The notes: generated from the letters alone by a model not told the origin. A stretch of DNA of 64,000 bases from Chryseobacterium sp. (GCA_003248755.1 QFQW01000007.1:1-64000), one strand, 5' to 3'. Positions 42,906 through 51,854 are shown, counted from the first letter of the stretch. Made by a program: numbers and translations.

Positions 42906-43619
42906 ACTATAAAGATAATACAATCTCTGGATAAAAAGAAATACAGGCAAAAATACAATTTGTTTTTAGTTGAAGGTAATAAAATCATAAAAGAACTCCC
43001 AAATTCCGCCTACGAAATTACCGACATATTCTCTATAAATCCAGAGCTATTAAATATTAAAACGGCAAATGCAGAAAAAATCTTGCCAAATGAACTCAAA
43101 AAAATAAGCTTTCTACAAAATCCAAAAGATTCTATAGCCGTTTGTAAAATTCCGGTGCAAAATTTTGTAAGAGAAACTAATATTCAATTAATCCTTGACG
43201 GAATTCAGGATCCCGGAAATCTCGGGACAATTATAAGACTTGCAGATTGGTTTGGCATAGAACAGATTATATGCAGTGAAGATACGGTAGATGTATACAA
43301 CCCTAAAGTAATCCAAGCAACAATGGGTTCTTTTTTACGCGTAAATGTTGTTTACAAAAATTTGGAAGAATATCTACCAACTTACAAACATGCTATTCTT
43401 GGAACAGACATGAATGGAGAAAACATTTATAAAACTGATTTCCCGGAGAAGTTTTCATTGATATTCGGGAACGAAGGAAACGGAATAAGACCCTCTACTA
43501 AAAATCTTATTACGAAAATGATTACAATCCCAAGATTTGGAGACACCCAATCTACGGAAAGCTTGAATGTTTCTATGTCTGCAGGAATTATTCTTGGAGA
43601 GATTTTTTCCAAGAAATAA
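42891..43619 (+). CDS. TrmH/SpoU family RNA 2'-O-methyltransferase
   Basis: A SAM-dependent 2'-O-ribose methyltransferase of the SPOUT superfamily; the target is probably rRNA or tRNA. The 242 residues start at the ATG at 42891 (MLTAHTIKIIQSLDKKKYRQ). The N-terminal substrate-binding domain (~1-80) contains NLFLVEGNKIIKEL. The SPOUT domain follows with motif 1 DGIQDPGNLGTIIRLADWFG (~104), motif 2 SLIFGNEGNGIRP (~185) and motif 3 ESLNVSMSAGIILGEIF (~222), all intact, so the knot and the SAM site are complete. It starts 15 bases inside the divergent tamL-like gene. Confidence 0.92.
   Translation: MLTAHTIKIIQSLDKKKYRQKYNLFLVEGNKIIKELPNSAYEITDIFSINPELLNIKTANAEKILPNELKKISFLQNPKDSIAVCKIPVQNFVRETNIQLILDGIQDPGNLGTIIRLADWFGIEQIICSEDTVDVYNPKVIQATMGSFLRVNVVYKNLEEYLPTYKHAILGTDMNGENIYKTDFPEKFSLIFGNEGNGIRPSTKNLITKMITIPRFGDTQSTESLNVSMSAGIILGEIFSKK
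42948..42955 (-). promoter_or_regulatory. -7 promoter element of the tamL-like gene, inside trmH
   Basis: Minus strand TATTTTTG matches TAnnTTTG and lies 43 bases before the tamL-like start, within the trmH coding sequence. Confidence 0.5.
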
Positions 43620-43632
43620 ATTTGTTCTTAGA

Positions 43633-44127
43633 TCAGATCAGCTTTTCCAGACTAGAAGCCGTTTTATTTTTCTGATATTCGTCCAGCTTTTTACGAGCAA
43701 ATCTTAACGCATAAGGTGCAACATAAACCAGTGCCAATCCTAGAATTTTTCTTTTCCAATTTTTATTCATCATACTTTTTTTAGCGAAATTCCCAACAAG
43801 AGCAACCGCTCCCATTCTGATTGTGCTTTCCAACAAACCGGATTGAACTCCGTCGTTTGCTAAACCAAGAAGATTTTTTTTAGAAGCAGAATCTTTTATC
43901 CCAACTGATATTTCTCTCATGATATTTTGAGTATCCAGAGACAGTTTCGTATCACCATCTTCATCTTCGGTTTCTTTTAAAAATCTATCGGTAAGACCAT
44001 TAGTCATTACGCTTAAACTTTCTTTTTTACTTTTAAAAGTCAGAATATCTTCCAGTTCTCCAATCTCTTGTTTCAGAAGTTTTTTCTGGCTTTTAAGCTC
44101 ATCTAGGTTGTTATAATTGGTTGCCAT
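43633..44127 (-). CDS. hypothetical protein, last gene of a YtxH/holin-like set
   Basis: A 164-residue protein with a coiled-coil-like N-terminus (DELKSQKKLLKQEIGELEDI, residues ~8-27), a soluble middle with many Ser/Lys, and two weakly hydrophobic segments near the C-terminus (STIRMGAVALVGNFAKK, ~100; ILGLALVYVAPYALRFARKK, ~127-146). No family is recognised. Its ATG lies two bases after the stop of the holin-like gene, so the two are translationally coupled. Together with YtxH the set looks like an envelope-stress or cell-size cluster, which is inference from the neighbours. Confidence 0.7.
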   Translation of the reverse strand: MATNYNNLDELKSQKKLLKQEIGELEDILTFKSKKESLSVMTNGLTDRFLKETEDEDGDTKLSLDTQNIMREISVGIKDSASKKNLLGLANDGVQSGLLESTIRMGAVALVGNFAKKSMMNKNWKRKILGLALVYVAPYALRFARKKLDEYQKNKTASSLEKLI

Positions 44128-44129
44128 AA

Positions 44130-44438
44130 TTAATGTTTTAGAAATTCAATTACTTGATTGGCTATAGATTTAACAATCTTTTTCTTAAGAAGAATCACAA
44201 TAATCATTATAAGAAAATAGAATCCGGCCACAATCAGAAAGCCGTAAGACATATTTCCCAAAGATTCTCCTATCAAAAATGCAATCCCGAAATTGAACAG
44301 AATAATAAAAAACGAAAATGCAATCAATACAATAGAAAGGAATGCAATAATACCGGCAGACAGAGAAGACTTTTCTGTAAACTGCAATTTGAGAAGATCC
44401 AATCTCTTGGTTGTATAATCTTTTATAATATCAATCAT
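44130..44438 (-). CDS. phage holin superfamily III-like (Phage_holin_3_6) membrane protein
   Basis: A 102-residue protein with two membrane helices (residues ~27-50 and ~59-86) framed by an amphipathic N-terminus (IIKDYTTKRLDLLKLQFTEK) and a basic C-terminus. This is the layout of PF07332, a family called holin-like but found in many bacterial chromosomes away from phage. There are no phage genes nearby, so a lysis role is unlikely. It is coupled to the next gene (two-base gap). A hairpin separates it from the YtxH gene upstream. Confidence 0.8.
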   Translation of the reverse strand: MIDIIKDYTTKRLDLLKLQFTEKSSLSAGIIAFLSIVLIAFSFFIILFNFGIAFLIGESLGNMSYGFLIVAGFYFLIMIIVILLKKKIVKSIANQVIEFLKH

Positions 44439-44476
44439 AAGAATCTTGTTAAATATAAAATTACACTTTTATTTAC

Positions 44477-44510
44477 AAAAAAAGGAACTTAGAAACTAAA
44501 TTCCTTTTTT
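44477..44510. terminator. hairpin between the YtxH gene and the holin-like gene
   Basis: AAAAAAGGAA pairs with TTCCTTTTTT around a 13-base loop. On the minus strand it ends in T-rich sequence, so it could stop the YtxH transcript. Confidence 0.6.
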
Positions 44511-44532
44511 ATATCTATGATTTGGAGGGGTA

Positions 44533-44910
44533 TTATTTCAAACCATCCAATTCTGTTTCTACATCTTTTACTACATCAGAAGTTTTTGAAACAATCTGAT
44601 CTTTGTATTTGTCATAGCTATCCTTAACTGTTGAAGCTACGTTTTGAGCTGTTTCTTTGAAAGTCGAAGATAAAGATTGGTATTTATCCTTTACATTATG
44701 AGAAACCTCCGAGTATTTATCTTTTACTTTCTCAGACGTTTTACCATACTCATCTATAGCTTTGTCTTTCAGATCATTCGCTTTGTTTCTGATTTTTTTT
44801 CTGGTTTCTTTACCTTCTTCCGGTGCATAAAGCAATCCTAAAACCACTCCTGTAGCTGCTCCTGCTAACAATGCAGCTAATATCGCTGCTGAATTTGACT
44901 TCTTTGACAT
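44533..44910 (-). CDS. YtxH domain protein
   Basis: A 125-residue protein whose N-terminal helix (AAILAALLAGAATGVVLGLLYAPEEGKETR, residues ~8-37; Gly/Ala-rich membrane segment followed by the PEEGKETRKKIR box) is the YtxH signature. The rest is a long, highly charged amphipathic helix with 11-residue-like repeats (KVKDKYSEVSHNVKDKYQSL), similar to LEA and apolipoprotein-type stress proteins. YtxH proteins are linked to general stress. It lies upstream of the holin-like pair on the same strand. Confidence 0.88.
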   Translation of the reverse strand: MSKKSNSAAILAALLAGAATGVVLGLLYAPEEGKETRKKIRNKANDLKDKAIDEYGKTSEKVKDKYSEVSHNVKDKYQSLSSTFKETAQNVASTVKDSYDKYKDQIVSKTSDVVKDVETELDGLK

Positions 44911-45006
44911 TATTTATAATTTTTTAAGTTAAAATTAATTGGGTTATTAATAATTTTAAATTTACAACTAAAATGCCAAAGAAAAAATAAACTTCTTAAA
45001 ATTTTG

Positions 45007-45684
45007 TTAAAACTTTTTGATATAGGACAATATCAGCTCAACAGTTTCTTCTTTATTGCCATAAGTATTATCAATAAGAATAGCATCATCAGCTTGTTTC
45101 AAGGGAGAAACATCTCTTTCACTATCAATTTTATCTCTGGAAATCAAATTTTGTTTCACCGTTTCAATATCAGTTTTTTCACCTGTTTGCTCTAGCTCCA
45201 GAAAACGTCTTCTGGCACGTTCATCCTGACTCGCTGTCATAAAAAACTTGTAATCTGCATCCGGCAAGACAACTGTTCCGATATCTCTGCCATCCATTAT
45301 TACACCACCTTTCTTAGCGATATCACGTTGAGTTTTTAATAGAAAATTTCTGACCTCGACTTCTTTTGCAACTTGACTTACATTATCCGAAACCTGCGGA
45401 AATCTTATTTCTCGGTCGATATTTTTTCCATTAAGAAACAGGTGAAGCTCTCCATCGATGTCTTGAAATTCGAGATTAATTTTTGGAAGTAAAGAAATTA
45501 ATTTTTCGATATTTATACTTTTATCTTCATTTGCACAACTATGAATGGCAAAATATGTTATACCACGATAAAGCGCTCCTGTATCCATGTGGATGAGACC
45601 TAGCTTTTTAGCAATGATTTTGGAAATTGAACTTTTACCTGTGGATGAAAATCCATCTATAGCGATTACCGGTTTTTTTGTCAT
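45007..45684 (-). CDS. cmk: (d)CMP kinase
   Basis: Phosphorylates CMP and dCMP with ATP in pyrimidine salvage and lipid precursor supply. The 225 residues hold the P-loop GFSSTGKSSISK near residue 11, the DTGALYRGITYFA motif (~36), the GRDIGTVVLPDADYKFF segment (~130) and the RRRFLE and SRDKIDSERD lid residues. The ATG at 45684 is very close to a -7 promoter element, so the mRNA may be nearly leaderless. It lies downstream of porQ (53-base gap, same strand), an arrangement I recall from other Flavobacteriia. Confidence 0.95.
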   Translation of the reverse strand: MTKKPVIAIDGFSSTGKSSISKIIAKKLGLIHMDTGALYRGITYFAIHSCANEDKSINIEKLISLLPKINLEFQDIDGELHLFLNGKNIDREIRFPQVSDNVSQVAKEVEVRNFLLKTQRDIAKKGGVIMDGRDIGTVVLPDADYKFFMTASQDERARRRFLELEQTGEKTDIETVKQNLISRDKIDSERDVSPLKQADDAILIDNTYGNKEETVELILSYIKKF

Positions 45685-45688
45685 ACTG

Positions 45689-45696
45689 CAAATGTA
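45689..45696 (-). promoter_or_regulatory. possible -7 element of cmk implying a near-leaderless mRNA
   Basis: Minus strand TACATTTG matches TAnnTTTG only five bases before the cmk ATG. No -33 TTG at the standard distance, so this may be chance. Confidence 0.35.
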
Positions 45697-45737
45697 ATGA
45701 AGTCTGAAAAAAAATAAAAATTAAATAATAGCAAAAA

Positions 45738-46733
45738 TTATCTTCTGTTTCCTCCTAATTCTATAAGATCCAGAGTAAGCCCCAGCATATTAACATTAGA
45801 AGCATTGTGATAACGCATATGAGAATAATCGAAGCGGAAAGAAGAAATCTTGAGACTAAAGCCTGCTGACAATCCCGTGAAACTCCTTTGGTCCAAGACT
45901 GCTAATTCTCCTCCTCTTTTCACATTATATCCAAATCTAATATTGAAAGCCTGCCCCGGAAACAACTCTGCTCCAAATGACAGGTGATCTAAGGCTTTTC
46001 TTCCAAATTTAGTTTCTTGTCCATTAATATCGGTAGTCGCAGAGATATCAAACTGTTGCAAATCGTGTGCAGTAATCGTAAGTGCCGCAGGAAACTGATC
46101 AAGTATTTTTGTATATCCCAAATCTACTCGGAAAGGTAATCTTTCTCTTACACCATTATAAGGTTTAATTTGATAACCAAAATTCCTGAAAACTAAAGCC
46201 AAAGTTTCATTAGTCTTATCAAAGTAGTAAGTCACACCTGCATTAGCCGTAACTGCGGATGAAGTATAAGTATCTATTTTTGATGTCACAAAATTTGCAT
46301 TCACACCAATTGTCCAATCATCTTCAAACTGATATGCATATCCCAAACCGACAGAAGCATCCATAGCCGAAAAATCACCATTAATAATAGAATTTTCATC
46401 AGTTCTAGGCATGCTTCCATAATCCATATATCTAGCATTGAAGGAAACCAAATGTCCATACTCCAAATCTCGTACATAGCTGATGCTTCCAATCTTTGTA
46501 TCTGCCAAATATGAAGCATAATTTACAGACAGCATCTTATCCATTTCCAGATTCATAAGTGCAGGATTAGCTGCTGTAAAATTGACATCATAATCTCTTA
46601 CAGATATTGCATCTCCCAAAACAGCCTGTCTTGGTGAAATCGGAATATTAAGAAACTGGTAAACTGTGGTTCCCGTCTGAGAAAAAACCACGCTTGAGAT
46701 TGTAAATAAAAATAGACTGTAAAACTTCTTCAA
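45738..46733 (-). CDS. porQ: type IX secretion system protein PorQ
   Basis: PorQ is an outer-membrane barrel protein (FadL-like fold) needed in the attachment complex of the type IX secretion system. I take a TTG at 46731-46733 as the start (MKKFYSLFLFTISSVVFSQT, 331 residues), because the TTG at 46752-46754 opening the longer frame is part of the -7 promoter. The signal peptide is at 1-19. Family marks: GTTVYQFLNIPISPRQAVLGD (start of the mature protein; key residues F-L-N-I-P), DVNFTAANPALMN (~55), and barrel strands to the end (LGLTLDLIELGGNRR). It supplies the export route for the sorting-domain protein at 33690. Confidence 0.92.
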   Translation of the reverse strand: MKKFYSLFLFTISSVVFSQTGTTVYQFLNIPISPRQAVLGDAISVRDYDVNFTAANPALMNLEMDKMLSVNYASYLADTKIGSISYVRDLEYGHLVSFNARYMDYGSMPRTDENSIINGDFSAMDASVGLGYAYQFEDDWTIGVNANFVTSKIDTYTSSAVTANAGVTYYFDKTNETLALVFRNFGYQIKPYNGVRERLPFRVDLGYTKILDQFPAALTITAHDLQQFDISATTDINGQETKFGRKALDHLSFGAELFPGQAFNIRFGYNVKRGGELAVLDQRSFTGLSAGFSLKISSFRFDYSHMRYHNASNVNMLGLTLDLIELGGNRR

Positions 46734-46751
46734 CACTATCTTTTGGCTTTG

Positions 46752-46780
46752 CAAAAATAATCTATTTTGGAGCTTATCAA
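46752..46780 (-). promoter_or_regulatory. complete -33/-7 promoter of porQ
   Basis: Minus strand -7 TATTTTTG at 46752-46759 and -33 TTG at 46778-46780, spacer 18. The predicted leader to the TTG start at 46733 is about 14 bases. Confidence 0.7.
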
Positions 46781-46830
46781 AATTTTTATCACTCCATCTT
46801 TTTCTTTTAACGAATTTCTTTTGCTTTCAT

Positions 46831-46838
46831 TATATTTG
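46831..46838 (+). promoter_or_regulatory. -7 promoter element of pyrH
   Basis: TATATTTG, an exact match, 37 bases before the pyrH ATG. No TTG at the proper -33 distance. Confidence 0.55.
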
Positions 46839-46874
46839 CACAGTCAAAATTTAAAAATAAATCTATAAAAACTG

Positions 46875-47582
46875 ATGAAATATAAAAGAATCCTACTGAA
46901 ACTTAGTGGAGAAGCACTAATGGGAAATCGCCAATACGGGATTGATAACGACAGATTAAAAGAATATTCTGTCGAAATCAAAAAAGTAGTGGACAAAGGT
47001 TGCGAAGTAGCAATCGTAATTGGTGGTGGTAATATCTTCAGAGGATTGGCTGGTGCTGCAAAAGGCATGGATCGTGTACAAGGCGACTACATGGGAATGC
47101 TTGCAACGGTAATCAACGGAATGGCTTTACAAGGTGCTTTGGAAGATGCCGGCGTTATGACAAGATTGCAATCTGCTATAGAGATGGACAAAGTGGCTGA
47201 ACCATTCATCAAAAGAAAAGCAGTTCGCCATCTTGAAAAAGGAAGAGTGGTAATTTTTGGAGCAGGAACCGGGAATCCTTATTTCACGACAGATACTGCG
47301 GCAACACTTAGAGCAATTGAAATAGATGCGGATGTGATTTTAAAAGGAACAAGAGTGGACGGAATCTATGACAGTGATCCTGAGAAAAATGCAGATGCTG
47401 TGAAATTCAACAGTTTGTCATTTGACGAAGTTTTTGAAAAAAATCTTAAAGTAATGGACATGACTGCTTTTACATTAAGCCACGAAAACAAGTTACCAAT
47501 CATTGTTTTTGATATGAACAAATCCGGAAACTTAGAAAAACTAATCGACGGAGAAACTATCGGAACTTTAGTTAATGTTTAA
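46875..47582 (+). CDS. pyrH: UMP kinase
   Basis: Hexameric UMP kinase that makes UDP for nucleic acids and cell envelope. The 235 residues start MKYKRILLKLSGEALMGNRQ and have the amino-acid-kinase fold motifs LLKLSGEALMG (ATP/UMP site, ~7), VIGGGNIFRGLAG (~55), GTGNPYFTTDTAATLRAIEI (~133) and ILKGTRVDGIYDSDPEKN (~157). It leads a two-gene unit with frr, the order common to most bacteria, though without tsf and rpsB here. It is divergent from porQ. Confidence 0.96.
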   Translation: MKYKRILLKLSGEALMGNRQYGIDNDRLKEYSVEIKKVVDKGCEVAIVIGGGNIFRGLAGAAKGMDRVQGDYMGMLATVINGMALQGALEDAGVMTRLQSAIEMDKVAEPFIKRKAVRHLEKGRVVIFGAGTGNPYFTTDTAATLRAIEIDADVILKGTRVDGIYDSDPEKNADAVKFNSLSFDEVFEKNLKVMDMTAFTLSHENKLPIIVFDMNKSGNLEKLIDGETIGTLVNV

Positions 47583-47677
47583 ATGAGAATTGATTTTTGA
47601 TATTTGATTAAAATCATTATCACTTATAATTCATCATTCCTAAAAATATGTGTCAATTATCAAATTTTAAATATACA

Positions 47678-48232
47678 ATGGAAGAATTAGAACTCATTGT
47701 AGCATCAGTAAAGCAAGAGATGGATGCTGCAATCAAGCATTTGGAACACGCTTTTCAAAAAATCAGAGCAGGACGCGCTTCTACAGCCATGGTTCAGGAC
47801 GTAATGGTAGAATATTACGGAGCTCCAACACCTCTAAGTCAAGTTGCAAACGTTTCTGTAATAGATGCAATGACACTTTCTATCCAACCTTGGGACAGAA
47901 CTGCACTGGGTGCTATCGGAAAAGGAATCGTGAATTCGAACCTTGGTTTTGCGCCGTCTAACAATGGTGATGTTATTATCATCAATGTTCCGCCTTTAAC
48001 AGAAGAAAGAAGACGTGAGCTTGCCAGACAAGCTAAAGGTGAAACAGACCAGACAAAGGTAACCATCAGAAACGCAAGACAGGAAGGTAACAAAGAGCTG
48101 AAAAGATTGGACGGTGTCGCAGAAGACCTTATAAAAGGTGTAGAAAAAGACATTCAAGATTTGACAGACGCTTATGTAAAGAAAGCTGATGAGCATTTAA
48201 AAGTAAAAGAAGCGGAAATCTTAAAAGTTTAA
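47678..48232 (+). CDS. frr: ribosome recycling factor
   Basis: Releases ribosomes from mRNA after termination, with EF-G. The start at 47678 (MEELELIVASVKQEMDAAIK) gives 184 residues, the normal length; an in-frame ATG ten codons earlier would add residues unlike any RRF. Motifs: HAFQKIRAGRAST (~24-36) in domain I, PTPLSQVANVSVIDA (~50) in domain II, and the long C-terminal helices (RRELARQAKGETDQTKVTIR, ~118). It lies 95 bases after pyrH and is closed by the terminator at 48256. Confidence 0.96.
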   Translation: MEELELIVASVKQEMDAAIKHLEHAFQKIRAGRASTAMVQDVMVEYYGAPTPLSQVANVSVIDAMTLSIQPWDRTALGAIGKGIVNSNLGFAPSNNGDVIIINVPPLTEERRRELARQAKGETDQTKVTIRNARQEGNKELKRLDGVAEDLIKGVEKDIQDLTDAYVKKADEHLKVKEAEILKV

Positions 48233-48255
48233 TCCTTTTGGTTTATAAAAATATT

Positions 48256-48289
48256 ACCTCGCTTAAAATATTTTAAACGAGGTTTTTTT
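48256..48289. terminator. terminator after frr, convergent with the porin gene
   Basis: ACCTCG pairs with CGAGGT, extended by the complementary TTAAAATATTTTAA loop sequence, followed by T7. Confidence 0.85.
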
Positions 48290-48302
48290 ATTATAATAGA
48301 TT

Positions 48303-49775
48303 TTATAATCGAAACAGAATCGCCAGAATCAAACGATTTTCTCTTTTAACTAAATCCGGACGCCAATTCGGGTCCAAAATAGAAACCGTGTAACCAGTCT
48401 GCGAAGTCACACCTCCGTGGCCTGCAAAATAAGGTACATTGGCTTCTCGGTGAACAAACTCCAAACGAAACGTGATACTTTGATTTGGCATATAATCTAA
48501 GTTTGTAGAAAAATCCCAGCCTTCAAACGGGTCTCCCGGATTAGCTGAAAACGGAAACGCGCCTTCGGTTTGTGTCGGATTATTCAGATTAGGTAGAGGA
48601 CTTGCCTGCCCTGTTGGATAAAGGACTAAATAACGTCCCGGATTTTTCATCCAGCCGCCGCCCAATGTCCAGGCCATTTTATCTTTTGCAAACCAAACCC
48701 TGTTGTAGAACATTGCGCTCAGAAAATATTGCGCTGGTTTATCCGGATTGCTGTTATCAAAACCATTCACACCGCCGCCTTTTTCAAAACCGATATCTCC
48801 TGTAAGAGAAAAAGCCATTTTGGTAATCCCATTAGATTTTGGTCTGTTGTAATAACGCCACAATACACTGTTGTCGCTATGAAATCTTTTTCTGTCCGGA
48901 ATCAAAGCGGCATCTGAGCCGTAATAATTATTCGTGATGAGTTTCAGATTGCTGTTAGGAATATAAGTCACATTAGCTCCAAATCCCGGCATCGCATTGA
49001 ATCGCCCATAACTCTGCCAGCCGTTGATGATCCAGGGTTCGATTTTCAAGTTCTTGGTCGGAAATATTTGGATTCTCAAGCCATTAAAAAACCAAGGCGT
49101 ATTATCTGAGGTGAAAGACGCCTGATATTCCCAATTCTCAGCCTGATAAAAAGAATTGAGCCCAATGTAAGACATAAACAGACCTGCATCGATATTGATT
49201 CCGTACCATTTATTGATATGGATTCCGGCATTGGCTTCACTTAGATATCGATAGACATCATTCAGTTTATATTGTCCACGATAAGGGCTGTAATCGTTTC
49301 TTGGAATAACGATGGAACGCGTTCCAAACTGTGTCATAATTCGCGCCCTAGCATTATTGTAATAGAAATCACCACCGAAGTGTAAAGCAGAAATCTGAAT
49401 TTCATTATGCCTTGCAATGGCTGTGCTTCCAATCGCCGTATTATCAATCGGATCATTGAAAGAATAATTGTAATTGACATCCACCAAAACACTTGGAACA
49501 AAGAACTGATTATCTTTCCAAATATTTCTAGTTCGTCTGTCGTTTCCGTTGGCCCAGCTCATATCGAGACCTTCGAATGGTTCTCCGAGTTGTTTATTAA
49601 CTATGGGTAATTCTGAATCAGTTGTGTCAATTTTAGAATTAGTTTGTAGCTTTAAACTGTCAAGAATTTCTTTTTTGACTTGTTGCACGATACTTTTTCT
49701 GTCAGTGTCCGTTAAAGTTTGAGCATTATTGCTCCATGACCATAAGCACAGGGCTATGATGATATTTTTTTTCAT
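48303..49775 (-). CDS. outer-membrane beta-barrel porin (BBP2/OmpL-like)
   Basis: A 490-residue protein with a signal peptide (MKKNIIIALCLWSWSNNAQT, cleavage near 18), a short soluble stretch with Gln/Asp/Lys, and a barrel from about residue 90 to the end, made of alternating aromatic strands (FSANPGDPFEGWDFSTNLDY, SITFRLEFVHREAN) and ending LAILFRL. The match is to the putative OmpL-like beta-barrel porin-2 family (PF07642), whose members in Bacteroidota often sit in potassium-transport loci. Here it is the last gene behind kdpD-like, kdpE-like and kup genes (22-base gap from kup), so passage of K+ or osmolytes through the outer membrane is a reasonable inference. Confidence 0.83.
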   Translation of the reverse strand: MKKNIIIALCLWSWSNNAQTLTDTDRKSIVQQVKKEILDSLKLQTNSKIDTTDSELPIVNKQLGEPFEGLDMSWANGNDRRTRNIWKDNQFFVPSVLVDVNYNYSFNDPIDNTAIGSTAIARHNEIQISALHFGGDFYYNNARARIMTQFGTRSIVIPRNDYSPYRGQYKLNDVYRYLSEANAGIHINKWYGINIDAGLFMSYIGLNSFYQAENWEYQASFTSDNTPWFFNGLRIQIFPTKNLKIEPWIINGWQSYGRFNAMPGFGANVTYIPNSNLKLITNNYYGSDAALIPDRKRFHSDNSVLWRYYNRPKSNGITKMAFSLTGDIGFEKGGGVNGFDNSNPDKPAQYFLSAMFYNRVWFAKDKMAWTLGGGWMKNPGRYLVLYPTGQASPLPNLNNPTQTEGAFPFSANPGDPFEGWDFSTNLDYMPNQSITFRLEFVHREANVPYFAGHGGVTSQTGYTVSILDPNWRPDLVKRENRLILAILFRL

Positions 49776-49797
49776 TGGATTAATGGTAAATTTAGAT

Positions 49798-51765
49798 TTA
49801 TAAAATAGGTTGAGTTTTAATTTCTCTTTTCAAATCGATTTTTGAAACAGGCTGATAAACCAAAGGCGTATGTTCTGTTACAACATCACTTTTATCCAAT
49901 CCAAACGCTGCTTCATCACTTTGTCCAAGGCGTTTCAAGAAGAAATAAGAATTAAGTAACACGCCTTCTCTTAAAGTAAATTCGTTTTCTACAGAAAGGA
50001 ATTTTTCTATGATGACAAATTTGAAATCCGGTTCATTATTATATTTCGTAGAACCATCGGGACGAATGTGAAGATTGAGTTCTTTACAATTAACCAAATC
50101 CTGCATGATTTTTTTAAAATACAACTCGGTTTTTGGCTGGATTCTGAATCCGATGTTAATATTAACTTTAATGACTTTATCATCAACCAATTCCGAAATA
50201 TTGTAAGACAAAGTGTAAGGTTCCTCGGTTCTGTTGATATGGAAAAACCAATAGACATCAGCTCGTTTAGGATTTTTTGAAAATATAGATCTGATGATTT
50301 TATCTTCAATCTGATGACGATGATCAGCCTTGGTCAGATAAACCAAATGTGTTGCAAACTTCGGGATATCCTGATCTGAACTTAACTCTTTGATTTGAGG
50401 AACAAACTGTCCCAGGTCAACAAACTTTGTAAATCTATTATTGATTTTTCTCGCAAAAAACCAGACATACATTGTCATAAAAATGAATAACTCGAAGAAC
50501 AAAAACATCCATCGCTCCTTAATTTTAGCAACGTTTGCAATGAAAAATGAAATCTCAACCGTTGCGAATAAAATCAACAATCCAAAAACTAAAAATTGAT
50601 TCCATTTCAATCGGTAAATCAAGAAATAACAAAGCAGAATAGTTGTCATCATCATCGCAATCGTAATACTGAAACCATAAGCCGCTTCCATATGTGTTGA
50701 AGACTGAAAGTAGACAATCATCAGAATACAGCCTGCCCAAAGGATATTATTAACACTTGGTATATAAATCTGACCTTTGATATTGGAAGGTTGTCTCACT
50801 GCTACTCTAGTCCAGAAATTCAGGTTCATCGCTTCACTGATTAATGTATAACTTCCACTTATAAGAGCCTGTGAAGCAATTACGGTTGCAAGCGTTGCAA
50901 TGATAATTCCCGGAATTAAAAACCAATCAGGCATTATTTCATAAAATAAGTTTCTGCCGTTCAGTGCTGTTCCACCTTCATTTAAAAGCCAAGCTGCTTG
51001 TCCTAAATAACAAGAAACCAGAGAAATTTTCACAAACATCCACGTGATTCTGATATTCTTTTTACCACAATGTCCAAGGTCAGAATACAACGCTTCCGCT
51101 CCTGTCGTGCAAAGAAAAACTGCTCCCAAAAGCCAGAAACCGTGAGGATAATTAACCAATAAATCGTAAGCGTAATGCGGACTCAAAGCTTTGATAACCG
51201 AAGGGAACTGCATGATTTGTGAAATCCCTAAAACAAGTAGCATCGTAAACCAGACTGCCATCACAGGACCGAAAACCCTACCAATCTGATGTGTTCCGAA
51301 TCTCTGAAAAAAGAACAACAAAGAAAGAATCACAATCACAATCGGTACCGTTGGAATGTGTTCCAGACCTTTTACCATCTCAAGACCTTCAACTGCAGAA
51401 GCTACAGAAATCGGAGGTGTAATAATTCCGTCTGCCAAAAGTGTAGTTGCGCCAAGAATAGTCGGAATTGCCAGCCATTTTCCATAGCGACGGACCAATG
51501 CATACAATGAGAAAATCCCGCCTTCGCCAGCATTATCGGCTTTTAAAGTCAGCCAGACATATTTGACGGTTGTTTGTAAAACCAATGTCCAAAAGATACA
51601 GGAAACGCCTCCTAAAACCAACGTTTCCGTGATTTCTCTTTCTCCAATAACAGCTCGGAGAGCATAAAGTGGACTTGTACCGATGTCGCCATAAATAATT
51701 CCCAATGCGACCAATAAAGAAGCAGCTGTAATCTTGCTGCTCATTCCGTTTTTCAACTTTTCCAT
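49798..51765 (-). CDS. kup: Kup-type potassium transporter
   Basis: Proton-coupled low-affinity K+ uptake in the inner membrane. The 655-residue protein has about 12 helices in the first ~430 residues and a cytoplasmic C-terminal domain to 655. Signatures: ALGIIYGDIGTSPLYALRAV (residues ~20-39, the family pattern), GEGGIFSLYALVRRYGKW (~79) and GADGIITPP-like DGIITPPISVASAVEGLE (~112). It is embedded between the response regulator gene (89-base gap) and the porin gene on the same strand, so it is probably regulated by that two-component system. Confidence 0.95.
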   Translation of the reverse strand: MEKLKNGMSSKITAASLLVALGIIYGDIGTSPLYALRAVIGEREITETLVLGGVSCIFWTLVLQTTVKYVWLTLKADNAGEGGIFSLYALVRRYGKWLAIPTILGATTLLADGIITPPISVASAVEGLEMVKGLEHIPTVPIVIVILSLLFFFQRFGTHQIGRVFGPVMAVWFTMLLVLGISQIMQFPSVIKALSPHYAYDLLVNYPHGFWLLGAVFLCTTGAEALYSDLGHCGKKNIRITWMFVKISLVSCYLGQAAWLLNEGGTALNGRNLFYEIMPDWFLIPGIIIATLATVIASQALISGSYTLISEAMNLNFWTRVAVRQPSNIKGQIYIPSVNNILWAGCILMIVYFQSSTHMEAAYGFSITIAMMMTTILLCYFLIYRLKWNQFLVFGLLILFATVEISFFIANVAKIKERWMFLFFELFIFMTMYVWFFARKINNRFTKFVDLGQFVPQIKELSSDQDIPKFATHLVYLTKADHRHQIEDKIIRSIFSKNPKRADVYWFFHINRTEEPYTLSYNISELVDDKVIKVNINIGFRIQPKTELYFKKIMQDLVNCKELNLHIRPDGSTKYNNEPDFKFVIIEKFLSVENEFTLREGVLLNSYFFLKRLGQSDEAAFGLDKSDVVTEHTPLVYQPVSKIDLKREIKTQPIL

Positions 51766-51854
51766 TCATCTAATAATTGATGATGCAAAAGTGCCCAAAA
51801 GCCTATCGGTAAAAGATAAAAAGAATAGACGTTTGTATAAAGAAAATATAAAGA

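Noticed and set aside
44130..44438. Holin-like gene as a sign of a prophage
   Set aside because: No phage structural, integrase or lysis genes lie nearby; PF07332 proteins are common chromosomal membrane proteins.
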